Assembly: GCA_946553095.1 (NCBI GenBank)
Contig: CAMNRN010000005.1
Location: forward strand, 1 to 33,964
DNA: 33,964 bases
Origin: an uncultured Mycoplasmatota bacterium
GTDB taxonomy: Bacteria > Bacillota_I > Bacilli_A > RF39 > UBA660
Direction: 5' to 3'
A program made the position numbers and the translations under genes. Below, piece by piece: positions 15,062 through 22,470 of the stretch. The notes under the pieces are model-generated. The model was given only the letters and a program-made list of their open reading frames with translations, made no database searches and was not told the origin of the DNA. How positions within the stretch are numbered: the first letter of the stretch is position 1; each line of letters starts with the position of its first letter.

Positions 15062-16642
15062 TTATATCTTAATTCTAGGCTCTAATGGGTCGATTTTTAT
15101 AGTATGATATAGAGCTTGAAATCCATCAAAAATGTGGTCAATCTCATCATCATCTAACACATTATCAATTTTCATAATTTTGTCAAATATAGGAAACAAC
15201 TCTCTAAAATAATTTTGACAGCGTTCTAATTGTATATCATAATTAGAATCATCAATAAACTCATTTCCTATTTTTTCTAACACACTTACTAACTTCTTAT
15301 TATCAGTAAATCGATTGGAAACAATACGATATAGGTCAGCCATATTTAATCCTAATTTATTATAAAATTCTTCCTCATATAACTGAACTAATTTTTTATC
15401 TTCATTATAATTAGCCTGTGCATAATAGGTTAGAGTAGTTTCTATATTTTCATGACCAACACGGTTTTGAATAGCCTTTAAGTTTTTTCCATGAGCAACA
15501 TAAAAAGATGTATTAGTAGCTCTCATATTTTTTAACGGTACTTCTTTTTTGAGACCTATTTTTTGAATAAACAATTTAAATTCTCTAGTATAGCGATCAG
15601 GGTCAACAATATCCATACTGTCCCATGCAGTAAAAATAAAATCATCATCGTTAACTACGAATCCACAAGCCTCTTTAAATTTTTTATAATTTTTTAACAA
15701 CTCTAAAACATAGCTCGTACAAATAATTTCTCTTTCACTTTTCTTTCGTTTAACAGGCTTAATTATATAACGATTATCTATTTTAGATTTAACAAACGCT
15801 CTTTCAATACTAACAGTTCCTCTAAACCAATTTATATCACTCCATTTTATTGCAAGAGCCTCTTCTCTACGACAACCCATATCCATCATAAAAGTAATGA
15901 GAGTTTTAAATCGAATATTCTCAAATTCTAGCTTTTCCTTTATATAATGCATTTCTTCATCAGTAAAGTATTCTTTATCTTCAGCAACAGCCTGTGGCTT
16001 TCTCTTTACATTATCAAAGGGATTACTAGATATTATTTTAAGGTCATTCTTAAAATAATTAAAAACTTTATGCACAAAAGAAAAGGGTTTATAAATTGTA
16101 TTCTCTGACAATCTTTTACCTTTATTTTTACCTTTAGTAGCAGGTCTATCCCATAAATAATCTACAAAACCTTGTGCATAATCATCATCTACTTTATTAA
16201 TAGGAACATCAAAAATGCCATAATCTAAAAGATATTTACTATTTTTAAAATCATAAATATCATTTTCATAAGTAGAAACCTGTATAAATTCTCTATCATG
16301 GTCTTTTTTTCTTTCCTTTAAATAAAGCTCTATACCATCACTTACTAAATTATATTTAGTTATTTTCCCTTTGGATTCGTTTATAGTTTCTTCTTTTTCT
16401 TTAATCTCTTTTTGATCTATCTCAATTTGCTCGAGCATTTCATATTTTATTCTTATTGCCTCTAATAAATTATGAACCAATTTTGTTCTTCGTTTATCAA
16501 AAGCAGGAATAGATATTCTAAAATCAGTTGAACTAGTTTCAGTAATATACTTTAAATCTTCATCCGTAATACCCAAGCGTTTAGCTTCGCTATAAGAAAT
16601 AGAAAAACGGTCAACAACTTTTTTGTTTAAAAGTTTGGCTAT
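15062..16642 (-). CDS. int: Tyrosine recombinase, element integrase (ATA start)
   Basis: 526 residues from the proposed ATA at 16640-16642. Catalytic residues (numbered from it): R258 in GCRREEA, Lys candidates near 298-301, KNMR at 371-374 (the first His of H-x-x-R is Lys), H397 in VGHENIETT and Tyr at 406 or 407. An extra ~100-residue C-terminal region follows, and a Glu/Lys coiled coil lies near 70-95. The only standard start is a TTG at 16576, without an SD. The ATA lies 8 nt after GGAGG, two codons past an in-frame TAG, and overlaps the excisionase stop as ATAG. It sits beside the tRNA-Trp fragment, so it is the likely element integrase. Confidence 0.9.
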   Translation of the reverse strand: MAKLLNKKVVDRFSISYSEAKRLGITDEDLKYITETSSTDFRISIPAFDKRRTKLVHNLLEAIRIKYEMLEQIEIDQKEIKEKEETINESKGKITKYNLVSDGIELYLKERKKDHDREFIQVSTYENDIYDFKNSKYLLDYGIFDVPINKVDDDYAQGFVDYLWDRPATKGKNKGKRLSENTIYKPFSFVHKVFNYFKNDLKIISSNPFDNVKRKPQAVAEDKEYFTDEEMHYIKEKLEFENIRFKTLITFMMDMGCRREEALAIKWSDINWFRGTVSIERAFVKSKIDNRYIIKPVKRKKSEREIICTSYVLELLKNYKKFKEACGFVVNDDDFIFTAWDSMDIVDPDRYTREFKLFIQKIGLKKEVPLKNMRATNTSFYVAHGKNLKAIQNRVGHENIETTLTYYAQANYNEDKKLVQLYEEEFYNKLGLNMADLYRIVSNRFTDNKKLVSVLEKIGNEFIDDSNYDIQLERCQNYFRELFPIFDKIMKIDNVLDDDEIDHIFDGFQALYHTIKIDPLEPRIKI

Positions 16643-16956
16643 GTTCTATTCCTCCAACTCTCAAGTTTTTCGGGAATATCATTTACAACTTTCTCATGAT
16701 TTTTAGCAAGATAATCATCAATGTCACCTAAACTAAAATATCTTTTATTTCCAATCCAAGTTACCTTTAATTGACCGTTATTTATAGCATTCGTTAATAT
16801 GTGTTTCGATAACATAGGATATAAATCTATAACCTGATTAATACTATACAAATCTTCATCTCTTGTTTTTTCTATTGAAACACCATCTTCATATTCTTTT
16901 ATCAATTTACCAATTTCTAAAAGTAAATCTCCCAAAGATATTTTTCTATTATCTAT
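16639..16956 (-). CDS. Excisionase-like winged-helix/HTH_17 protein (ATA start)
   Basis: 105 residues from ATA at 16954-16956; 98 if the TTG at 16935 is used. The C-terminal half (DLYSINQVIDLY...LTNAINNGQLKVTWIGNKRYFSLGDIDDYL) is the MerR-like excisionase fold: a helix-turn-helix with a wing and a final 'ID-YL' helix. Such proteins direct element excision with the integrase, and this gene is directly upstream of int. The ATA follows GGAGGGG with 8 nt after GGAGG, and an in-frame TGA lies immediately before it. A nearby ATG (16958-16960) opens only a three-codon frame. Confidence 0.8.
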   Translation of the reverse strand: MDNRKISLGDLLLEIGKLIKEYEDGVSIEKTRDEDLYSINQVIDLYPMLSKHILTNAINNGQLKVTWIGNKRYFSLGDIDDYLAKNHEKVVNDIPEKLESWRNRT

Positions 16957-16973
16957 TCATCACCCCTCCAACA

Positions 16974-17375
16974 TTACAATCTTGATATATCATAGGTTTT
17001 TTCTAAATTTTTGGTAATAGTATCTATAACAAAATCTCTTGCTTTATTATGCATTTCTCGAGCCTTAACATCTTCAAATGAATAAGAATCTAAATCTGCA
17101 CCATCCCACATATTCATATTATTACAATTTATATGTTTCCCAATAATAATCTCAATATGGTTATTTATTTTTCTATCATTAGGAAGATAAGCCCAAATGC
17201 ATAAGTCAAGGTTCGGATTATATTTATCAAATAATTTTAAAACACAACCTTGTTCTTTACCATTATTAAAAATTTCAACTACTCCATCAGTATTTATTTG
17301 GTCTTTATATAGTTGATTAATAACAGCTTTGAATATATCTTCACTTTTCTTTACTTTTTCATTCCATACTATCAT
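16974..17375 (-). CDS. Accessory protein of unknown function, 'EQG/IW' family
   Basis: 133 residues, no signal or membrane segment. It contains EIFNNGKEQG, then LFDKY, IWAY and later MW, YSF and a C-terminal amphipathic helix. The same order of motifs occurs in the protein at 20120-20713 (EPFCDGREQG, SLYNQ, IWSC, YF), so the two look like distant paralogues. ATG start, overlapping the upstream stop as ATGA, with GAGG 10 nt before. It sits between the DUF4375-like gene and the excisionase in an accessory block with anti-restriction candidates. Function unknown. Confidence 0.7.
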   Translation of the reverse strand: MIVWNEKVKKSEDIFKAVINQLYKDQINTDGVVEIFNNGKEQGCVLKLFDKYNPNLDLCIWAYLPNDRKINNHIEIIIGKHINCNNMNMWDGADLDSYSFEDVKAREMHNKARDFVIDTITKNLEKTYDISRL

Positions 17376-18109
17376 ATCTTTATATCCTCATTTAATTCAG
17401 TTATTTTTTTTATATATTCATCAGGAATATTATCAACTAAATAGCGTTCAAAATAGTTTTTCCAGCTCTCTTGAATGGCAAAATAATCTTTATCATAATA
17501 TTTTAATGATTTTAGCCTTGTTTGACAATCTTCTTCGTACCAATCATCATTACGATTTAATTCTTCAATCGCTGTTTTTATATAAGAAAAATCATCGAGA
17601 ACTTGCATAAATTTGTTTTTATCATCATAGTCACAATCACAATTATCTAAAAAATTATAAAGATAGCCTAAATCATCGCTATAATTATTTTCATGCCATT
17701 GATATAAACCACCATTTTCAACATGATAATTAAAATTACCAAACATAACGGCTGTTTTTTCATAGTCAGTAAGTTTATTCAAAAACTCATCTCGATCGCA
17801 TCCATCTTCCCATTTTTTATATGACTCATCCATAATATATTGCCATAGAGAATCAATTTTTGAATAAATCATATCTTTAAAAACCTCAACTCCCATATTT
17901 TCTTTAAATTTAAAAAATTGAACTATGGAATCTACATTATTATTACGAATATACTCATTAAAATCTTTAACTTCATCATCCGAAAATTCTACATCAACTT
18001 TGGAACTATACATATTGTTAAATAATTTTGTTAATTTAACAATGTCTAAACTTTCTTCCATTAAATTCAAATAATTTACAATATTGTTTATATATATTTT
18101 ATTCTCTAT
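17372..18109 (-). CDS. DUF4375/DMP19-like protein, possible DNA mimic (ATA start)
   Basis: 245 residues, very acidic, from ATA at 18107-18109. The motif VENGGLYQWHEN (about 130-141) matches the DUF4375 signature NGG-x-Q-x-x-x-N. The founding member of that family, DMP19, mimics DNA and titrates a DNA-binding protein, so an anti-repressor or anti-defence role is possible, though not shown. The ATA lies 7 nt after AAGGAGG, overlaps the previous stop as ATAG, and an in-frame TAA stands five codons upstream. The alternative TTG (18070) has no SD. The C-terminus is EDIKI, part of the shared junction pattern. Confidence 0.7.
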   Translation of the reverse strand: MENKIYINNIVNYLNLMEESLDIVKLTKLFNNMYSSKVDVEFSDDEVKDFNEYIRNNNVDSIVQFFKFKENMGVEVFKDMIYSKIDSLWQYIMDESYKKWEDGCDRDEFLNKLTDYEKTAVMFGNFNYHVENGGLYQWHENNYSDDLGYLYNFLDNCDCDYDDKNKFMQVLDDFSYIKTAIEELNRNDDWYEEDCQTRLKSLKYYDKDYFAIQESWKNYFERYLVDNIPDEYIKKITELNEDIKI

Positions 18110-18264
18110 ATTTTTTCCTCCTTAAAATATTTATCCCACTCATCTATATTAAAGAATCTACGATGATAAAGGATATATCGTATTTTCAAATTAAAAGGGG
18201 ATACCATCAAATAACGGTGTCCCCAAAACTTAATCCATTTCCATTTATTTTTAGTTATTCTCAT
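18106..18264 (-). CDS. Small basic, Trp-rich protein
   Basis: 52 residues, rich in Trp, Arg, Lys and Phe (WKWIKFWGHRY near the start, YHRRFFNIDEW near the end). It starts with ATG overlapping the ArdC-like stop (ATGA), 8 nt after AGGAG. Its TAG overlaps the next gene's ATA (ATAG), so it fits the operon without gaps. No known family is recognised. Its basic, aromatic make-up contrasts with its very acidic downstream neighbour. Confidence 0.6.
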   Translation of the reverse strand: MRITKNKWKWIKFWGHRYLMVSPFNLKIRYILYHRRFFNIDEWDKYFKEEKI

Positions 18265-19304
18265 ACTTTTAACTCCTGATAAACATCAGCCCATAAGCCT
18301 AAATTTTCATCATACATTTTCTTATAATTAGAAATAATTTTTTTTGAATTATTGACTATCATACTTAAAGAATCTTCTATTTCTTTAAAGTCTTTTTCTT
18401 TACTCCATGAATAAAGATAATTCATAGAATAACCACCTGTATCTAAACCTAAATATTTTGATACAACATAAGCAATTGACTCTGCCTCGGTTTCATATTG
18501 ATTTCTATGTTCTTCATACTCTATATTATTGTTTTTTAAATGTTGATGAGCAAGACCATGAGCATATTCATGAACGATAACTTTCAATCGCATAAGATTA
18601 CTTAATCCTTTTCTAATAGCGATAGTATTTGTTTCAAAATCACAATAGCCTTTAGCTCCATCTTTTATATCTTCATATTTTACTTTAAATCCATCTTTAT
18701 AAATTGCTTTAATAAATGTATCAGCAACACCATCTGCAGATGGGTCTTCTAAAACTGGATTTAATTCTTCCTCGATCGCATCCATAGGCATATTAGTATC
18801 AGTTACACTAAAGACATTACCTAATCCAAAGCCTGATAACTTTTGTTTATGAAAAACAACTCGATTATTAGTTTTATCTTTATACATTTGTTTTTCTTCA
18901 TTTGTTAATGCAAAATATGGTTTATAAGAAACACTTTCATCATCAGCTATAATTTTGGCTATATTATAAAACTGGGGCATATAAACTTTAATGCCATCGT
19001 AATCACCTTTATTTACATTATAACCCATCTTATTGAATGTTGTTTTAGATGCAACATATTGGGCTGTAGGGTCTTGTAACCATATAAGCAATTGATTATT
19101 GAAAGAGTAATTATTAAAATTGACAAGATTATCTAAAAACTTCTTAATATCACTTTCACTACTAAATTTTTTAATCGCCTCTTGTTTTAGTTCATAAATA
19201 ATATTTTTTAATTCATCTTCGATTCGTTCTTTTTCGGCGTCATCTTTTGTTTTACGAAATTCAAATCCAAGATCGTTAATTTTCTTTAATTTTTCTTCTA
19301 TTAT
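18261..19304 (-). CDS. ArdC-like anti-restriction protein with zinc peptidase domain (ATA start)
   Basis: 347 residues from ATA at 19302-19304. The N-terminal part shows the ArdC/DUF1738 pattern: NFNNYSFNNQLLIWLQDPTA, then ASKTTFNKMGYNVNKGD. A C-terminal metallopeptidase carries HEYAH at about 245-249 and an acidic helix (TEAES) near 272-276. ArdC-type proteins protect incoming DNA against restriction. A standard start exists only at TTG 19091, inside the conserved N-domain; the 71 codons before it contain no ATG, GTG or TTG. The ATA stands 8 nt after AGGAGG, and an in-frame TAG lies five codons upstream. This is one of the strongest cases for ATA initiation. Confidence 0.88.
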   Translation of the reverse strand: MIEEKLKKINDLGFEFRKTKDDAEKERIEDELKNIIYELKQEAIKKFSSESDIKKFLDNLVNFNNYSFNNQLLIWLQDPTAQYVASKTTFNKMGYNVNKGDYDGIKVYMPQFYNIAKIIADDESVSYKPYFALTNEEKQMYKDKTNNRVVFHKQKLSGFGLGNVFSVTDTNMPMDAIEEELNPVLEDPSADGVADTFIKAIYKDGFKVKYEDIKDGAKGYCDFETNTIAIRKGLSNLMRLKVIVHEYAHGLAHQHLKNNNIEYEEHRNQYETEAESIAYVVSKYLGLDTGGYSMNYLYSWSKEKDFKEIEDSLSMIVNNSKKIISNYKKMYDENLGLWADVYQELKV

Positions 19305-19316
19305 TAAATATTCCTC

Positions 19317-19754
19317 CTATATTCCTATATGACCATCATCAAGGTCATTTTTTTCATTATTTTTTTGATAATAAATATTTTTTACCTTATCGTAAATTTC
19401 ATCTATTGGCATATCATAATATGAATGAATAATGTTGATTACTTTGGAAAAATCACCAGTATAATAACACTCGTGATTATTTAACTCATATCGAATTAAA
19501 TCATCTATATTTATCCTTGATACAAAATCTTTTTTTAACTTTGGGGCAGTATTCTTTAAAAAGTTATCCAGTTTTTCTTTATTGGATTTATGAATATAAC
19601 CACCTGCACCAACTGAAATATACTCGTTATCAGGAGCATCTTTATGAGTTTTATTTTCATCAAACTGGTCATTACCAAAAGCCCAAAATACTCCTGTTTT
19701 ATTTAACTCTTTATTAAAATTATCATCATATTCTTTTTTTATTTCTTCAAATAT
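19317..19754 (-). CDS. Accessory protein resembling DUF7659-type plasmid/phage proteins (ATA start)
   Basis: 145 residues. The first ATG codon in frame is at residue 115, so no standard start gives a gene. The reading frame is open from ATA (19752-19754), which follows AGGAGG by 8 nt and an in-frame TAG by one codon, down to TAG at 19317. The protein reads as a real one: KTGVFWAFGNDQF, then SVGAGGYIHK, which recalls small plasmid/phage proteins with 'FAFs-x-QF ... GaGGY'. I recall these as DUF7659, with moderate certainty. It ends GHIGI and then GAGG, the shared junction. Function unknown. Confidence 0.75.
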   Translation of the reverse strand: MFEEIKKEYDDNFNKELNKTGVFWAFGNDQFDENKTHKDAPDNEYISVGAGGYIHKSNKEKLDNFLKNTAPKLKKDFVSRINIDDLIRYELNNHECYYTGDFSKVINIIHSYYDMPIDEIYDKVKNIYYQKNNEKNDLDDGHIGI

Positions 19755-19766
19755 AAACTATTCCTC

Positions 19767-20111
19767 CTAAATACTTATATCACTAAAATCTAAATGATAT
19801 TTTTCCTTTAAAATGTCTAGTGCCTCATTATAGACATAATCTTTGATTTCACTATCACCAAACATAATATCAAGTGATTCATCAATAAGTTTTTTATCAA
19901 AATTATTATATGATAAGTCTGCAAGTCTATTAGCACATACTTCAATAATTGGATTTTCACTTATTGATACATCTCTAGCATCTAACCATTCGGGAGTTAA
20001 CTCCAAATCAGGATAGTCTTCTTCAGCAATTTTTAAAGCTTCATCTAAATTATCAGTATCTATTTTCATCGTTTTTTCCAAAACTATTTTTACATCAATA
20101 TATTTAGCCAT
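19767..20111 (-). CDS. Accessory protein with the 'KYH' C-terminal domain
   Basis: 114 residues, acidic, soluble. ATG start 5 nt after AGGAGG. The N-terminal half (MAKYIDVKIVLEKT...) is not recognised. The C-terminal ~60 residues (LADLSYNNF..., then DYVYNEALDILKEKYHLDFSDI) resemble the ends of the proteins at 28782-29018 and 29036-29536, so a small domain is shared by three genes in two parts of the element. It ends SDISI followed by TAGGAGG. Function unknown. Confidence 0.7.
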   Translation of the reverse strand: MAKYIDVKIVLEKTMKIDTDNLDEALKIAEEDYPDLELTPEWLDARDVSISENPIIEVCANRLADLSYNNFDKKLIDESLDIMFGDSEIKDYVYNEALDILKEKYHLDFSDISI

Positions 20112-20119
20112 AATACCTC

Positions 20120-20713
20120 CTAAATTTTTATATTTAATTCTTTTCCTAAAAATTGATTTACTTGTGAAAGAGAGAAGTCGATAGCATCATCAAAATTATC
20201 CTTACTAAAATATTGAGCTTTCTCTAAATCATCCTGCATATAAAGATTTTGATTATTTTTTTCTTTAGAAGTAATAACCATTAAATCTTTATCCGTTTTT
20301 GATTCGCAAGACCATATATAAAATTGGTCGTCTGTTAACTGGTTATAAAGGGATAACATCAATCCTTGCTCTCTACCATCACAAAAAGGTTCAATACTTC
20401 CATAGATATCTTTTTGATATGGTTGTAATTGCTTAATCAAACGATTTATAAAAATTTCACTTGTTTGTAAACTGCTCGTTTTAGTAATATCAATTCTATT
20501 ACTAACTTTTTCTAAATAATCACACACTTTTTGACTATTATTGTTTTCAATATCTATAGTACATATAGCCCAATCCTCTTTTGTCAATTTAATCCTTGAA
20601 TCAGGATATACAGAGTCATAGAATGTTTGTAACTCTTCATGAGTAATAGTTCTTTTTAAACTGTTATAATGATTGACTATAACATCAACATAATTTTTTT
20701 GATTTTTTTCTAT
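20120..20713 (-). CDS. Accessory protein, 'EQG/IW' family (ATA start)
   Basis: 197 residues from ATA at 20711-20713, 7 nt after AGGAGG (a second ATA directly precedes it at 4 nt). The only standard start is TTG at 20587, 42 codons in and without an SD. The regained N-terminus (YVDVIVNHYNSLKRTITHEELQ) is helical and protein-like. The C-terminal half carries EPFCDGREQG, SLYNQ and IWSC and matches the protein at 16974-17375 in motif order. It ends LNIKI then TAGGAGG. No enzyme motif is seen. Confidence 0.72.
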   Translation of the reverse strand: MEKNQKNYVDVIVNHYNSLKRTITHEELQTFYDSVYPDSRIKLTKEDWAICTIDIENNNSQKVCDYLEKVSNRIDITKTSSLQTSEIFINRLIKQLQPYQKDIYGSIEPFCDGREQGLMLSLYNQLTDDQFYIWSCESKTDKDLMVITSKEKNNQNLYMQDDLEKAQYFSKDNFDDAIDFSLSQVNQFLGKELNIKI

Positions 20714-20724
20714 TATAATTCCTC

Positions 20725-21096
20725 CTATATTTTTATATTTTTTGTTAAATCATCTATATGGGTAACAATATTATCTAAACAATCATCCTCGAGTGGGTCA
20801 AAGGTAGTATAATTTAAACGGTCATCTTTATAAACATTAATCCATCTACTGCAATCATGCTCAATAAAGATATTCATATTTTCATCATTTAAGACATACA
20901 CCATAACAGGGAAGTCTTCTCTATATTTTGAAAGAGAATATTTATTTTTTAAATTTGATATAACATCATCTCTTATTTTATTCTCGGACTCAACTTCTTT
21001 TATACAATTTGTTATTTCACTTTCACTAAATCCAAATTGCTTTAACAAATCGGGTGCAACTTTGTCAAATTCTTTTTTTGTTTTACTATAATTTAT
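20725..21096 (-). CDS. Accessory protein of unknown function (ATA or ATG start)
   Basis: 123 residues from ATA at 21094-21096 (7 nt after AGGAGG), or 125 from the ATG at 21102, which lies only 1 nt after AGGAGG and is badly placed. The N-terminal ~65 residues are helical and charged (FGFSESEITNCIKEVESENK). The rest is beta-rich with FPVMVYVLNDENMNIFIEHDC and a Trp. It ends KNIKI followed by TAGGAGG. No family is recognised. Confidence 0.65.
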   Translation of the reverse strand: MNYSKTKKEFDKVAPDLLKQFGFSESEITNCIKEVESENKIRDDVISNLKNKYSLSKYREDFPVMVYVLNDENMNIFIEHDCSRWINVYKDDRLNYTTFDPLEDDCLDNIVTHIDDLTKNIKI

Positions 21097-21108
21097 AATC
21101 ATTCCTCC

Positions 21109-21954
21109 TTAACTAATATATTTTCTATGTGAAAATTTCACATTACTTTGATTAACCATTGCATAATGCATTGTTGTATCAATTTTTGTATGACCTAATA
21201 ATTTTTGTACTTGTTCTATTGGCATTCCTTTATCAATAGCTGTAGTTGCCATAGTTCTTCTAAATTTATGGGGATGAACTTTTTTTATATTTAGTTTTTT
21301 ACCCATATTTCTAATAATGCTTTCAACTGCTGATATTGTAATTCTATGATATGGTTTTATTTTTGAAACAAAAAGAGCTTTTTCTTCATCAGTTCTTAAA
21401 TTCAAGTATTGTTGTAAATGAATTTTTGTTCTTGCATCAAAATAAACTTCTCGCTGTTTATTTCCTTTGCCTAGAACTATACAAGAGCGATCTTCAAAAT
21501 TTACATCATCAATATTTAAATTTACTAATTCACCAACTCTCATTCCTGTTGAAATAAATAATTCTATTATTGCTAATTCTCTAACATGAGAACATTCATC
21601 TCTTAAATTTTCTATATTTTCATCCGTTAAAGTTTCTTTTACAACGATAGCTGTTTTCACTCGATGAATTCTTCTAACAGGACTTTTTAATATATAATCT
21701 TCATCTTCTAACCATGAGAAAAAACTTGAGAATATTCTTCTAATATTATCCATTGTTACGGAACTACAATTACTTTCTTCCTTATATTTAGATAAATATA
21801 AACGGATATCATCAGTTGTTATTTCTCTTATAGGTTTATCAACATCTTTGATAAACTTTAAAATAATATCTTTATAATATTTGATTGTTCTATTGGAACA
21901 ACCCTCAATATCTTTTGCAGATAAAAACATATTCATAAAATCTTCATTACTTAT
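21109..21954 (-). CDS. XerC/D-like tyrosine recombinase (probable ATA start)
   Basis: 281 residues from ATA (21952-21954), 275 from the ATG at 21936. Numbered from that ATG: SAM-like N-terminal domain at 1-90, catalytic R133 (TGMRVGEL), K158, H223-x-x-R226, H249 and Y258, all present. It has the compact length of XerC/XerD-type and small ICE recombinases. The ATA follows AAGGAGG by 11 nt, longer than in the other genes, and an in-frame TAA is three codons upstream; the ATG has no SD of its own. First gene of the integration/accessory block, directly behind the hairpin leader at 21984-22011. It may resolve or invert DNA in the element; its target is unknown. Confidence 0.88.
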   Translation of the reverse strand: MSNEDFMNMFLSAKDIEGCSNRTIKYYKDIILKFIKDVDKPIREITTDDIRLYLSKYKEESNCSSVTMDNIRRIFSSFFSWLEDEDYILKSPVRRIHRVKTAIVVKETLTDENIENLRDECSHVRELAIIELFISTGMRVGELVNLNIDDVNFEDRSCIVLGKGNKQREVYFDARTKIHLQQYLNLRTDEEKALFVSKIKPYHRITISAVESIIRNMGKKLNIKKVHPHKFRRTMATTAIDKGMPIEQVQKLLGHTKIDTTMHYAMVNQSNVKFSHRKYIS

Positions 21955-21983
21955 TCCAACTTATCCCTCCTTATAAGTAATAA

Positions 21984-22011
21984 TAAAAAGACCAACTATA
22001 TAAGTTGATCT
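21984..22011 (-). terminator. Hairpin with U-run, leader attenuator or terminator (copy 1)
   Basis: On the minus strand the stem AGATCAACT/AGTTGGTCT (22003-22011 with 21989-21997, one G-T pair), with a 5-nt loop, is followed by five T (21984-21988). It lies after the stop of the small membrane-protein gene and only about 13 nt before the AAGGAGG of the recombinase gene. There is no room for a promoter between them, so read-through must be possible. The same structure recurs at 33861-33886. Confidence 0.7.
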
Positions 22012-22030
22012 CTCGTAAAAATTGTAATTT
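21989..22030 (-). repeat. Leader repeat, copy 1
   Basis: Includes a 29-nt stretch (22002-22030) identical to 33877-33905, plus the matching distal hairpin arm. The conserved part runs 19 nt upstream of the hairpin on the minus strand (through TTTTTACGAG), so more than the stem itself is preserved. Confidence 0.85.
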
Positions 22031-22036
22031 CTTTAA

Positions 22037-22225
22037 TTATTTTTTAATCTTGTTTTTATTTTTTTCAGTAATACTCAACTGCGAAAAACAAATGCTCATT
22101 AAACTAGGGATTACAGCATATCCTGCACTTACTTCTCCTTTATTAAATAGTACATAACCTGCACCTATAAATGTTAAAATTATAAAGAAAATTGATAATA
22201 TTCTAAATACTTTTTTCTTTTTCAT
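22037..22225 (-). CDS. Small two-helix membrane protein
   Basis: 62 residues: a basic start (MKKKK), two hydrophobic helices at about 8-26 and 31-50, and a Lys/Asn-rich end. I chose the ATG at 22225; a longer frame from a TTG at 22276 would run over the upstream gene's end. GGAGAG lies upstream at a rather long spacing. Last gene of the cargo operon; partner or role unknown. Confidence 0.6.
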   Translation of the reverse strand: MKKKKVFRILSIFFIILTFIGAGYVLFNKGEVSAGYAVIPSLMSICFSQLSITEKNKNKIKK

Positions 22226-22244
22226 TAAATACTCGTCTCTCCTA

Positions 22245-22433
22245 CTATCTTTTGCTTTTATAATCAACAATTCCAATTATTCCTATAATTACAAAAGTTA
22301 CTGCAAGCAATAATGTTATTATCCATTTAGACATATCTTCTCCATTTATCAATAAGATGATAAATACTATGATTGCCAATATTCCAAATACTAATTTGAC
22401 TATTGAACTAATTAAACTCAATTTACTTTTCAT
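22245..22433 (-). CDS. Small two-helix membrane protein
   Basis: 62 residues with two membrane helices (about 8-29 and 36-55) and a basic C-terminus (DYKSKR). ATG with AGAGGAG at good spacing. It lies between the deacetylase gene and the second small membrane-protein gene; all three start with ATG, unlike the element backbone. No family recognised. Confidence 0.65.
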   Translation of the reverse strand: MKSKLSLISSIVKLVFGILAIIVFIILLINGEDMSKWIITLLLAVTFVIIGIIGIVDYKSKR

Positions 22434-22470
22434 ATTCGCTCCTCTTATTCAAAATGTAATTTGTAATTAA

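Noticed and set aside
15062-16576. Integrase start at the TTG at 16576
   Set aside because: No SD lies before it, while the frame is open back to an ATA with GGAGG 8 nt upstream that overlaps the excisionase stop as ATAG.
22226-22276. Longer start (TTG) for the 62-residue membrane protein
   Set aside because: The added residues overlap the upstream gene's end and are charged, unlike the membrane protein start at the ATG.
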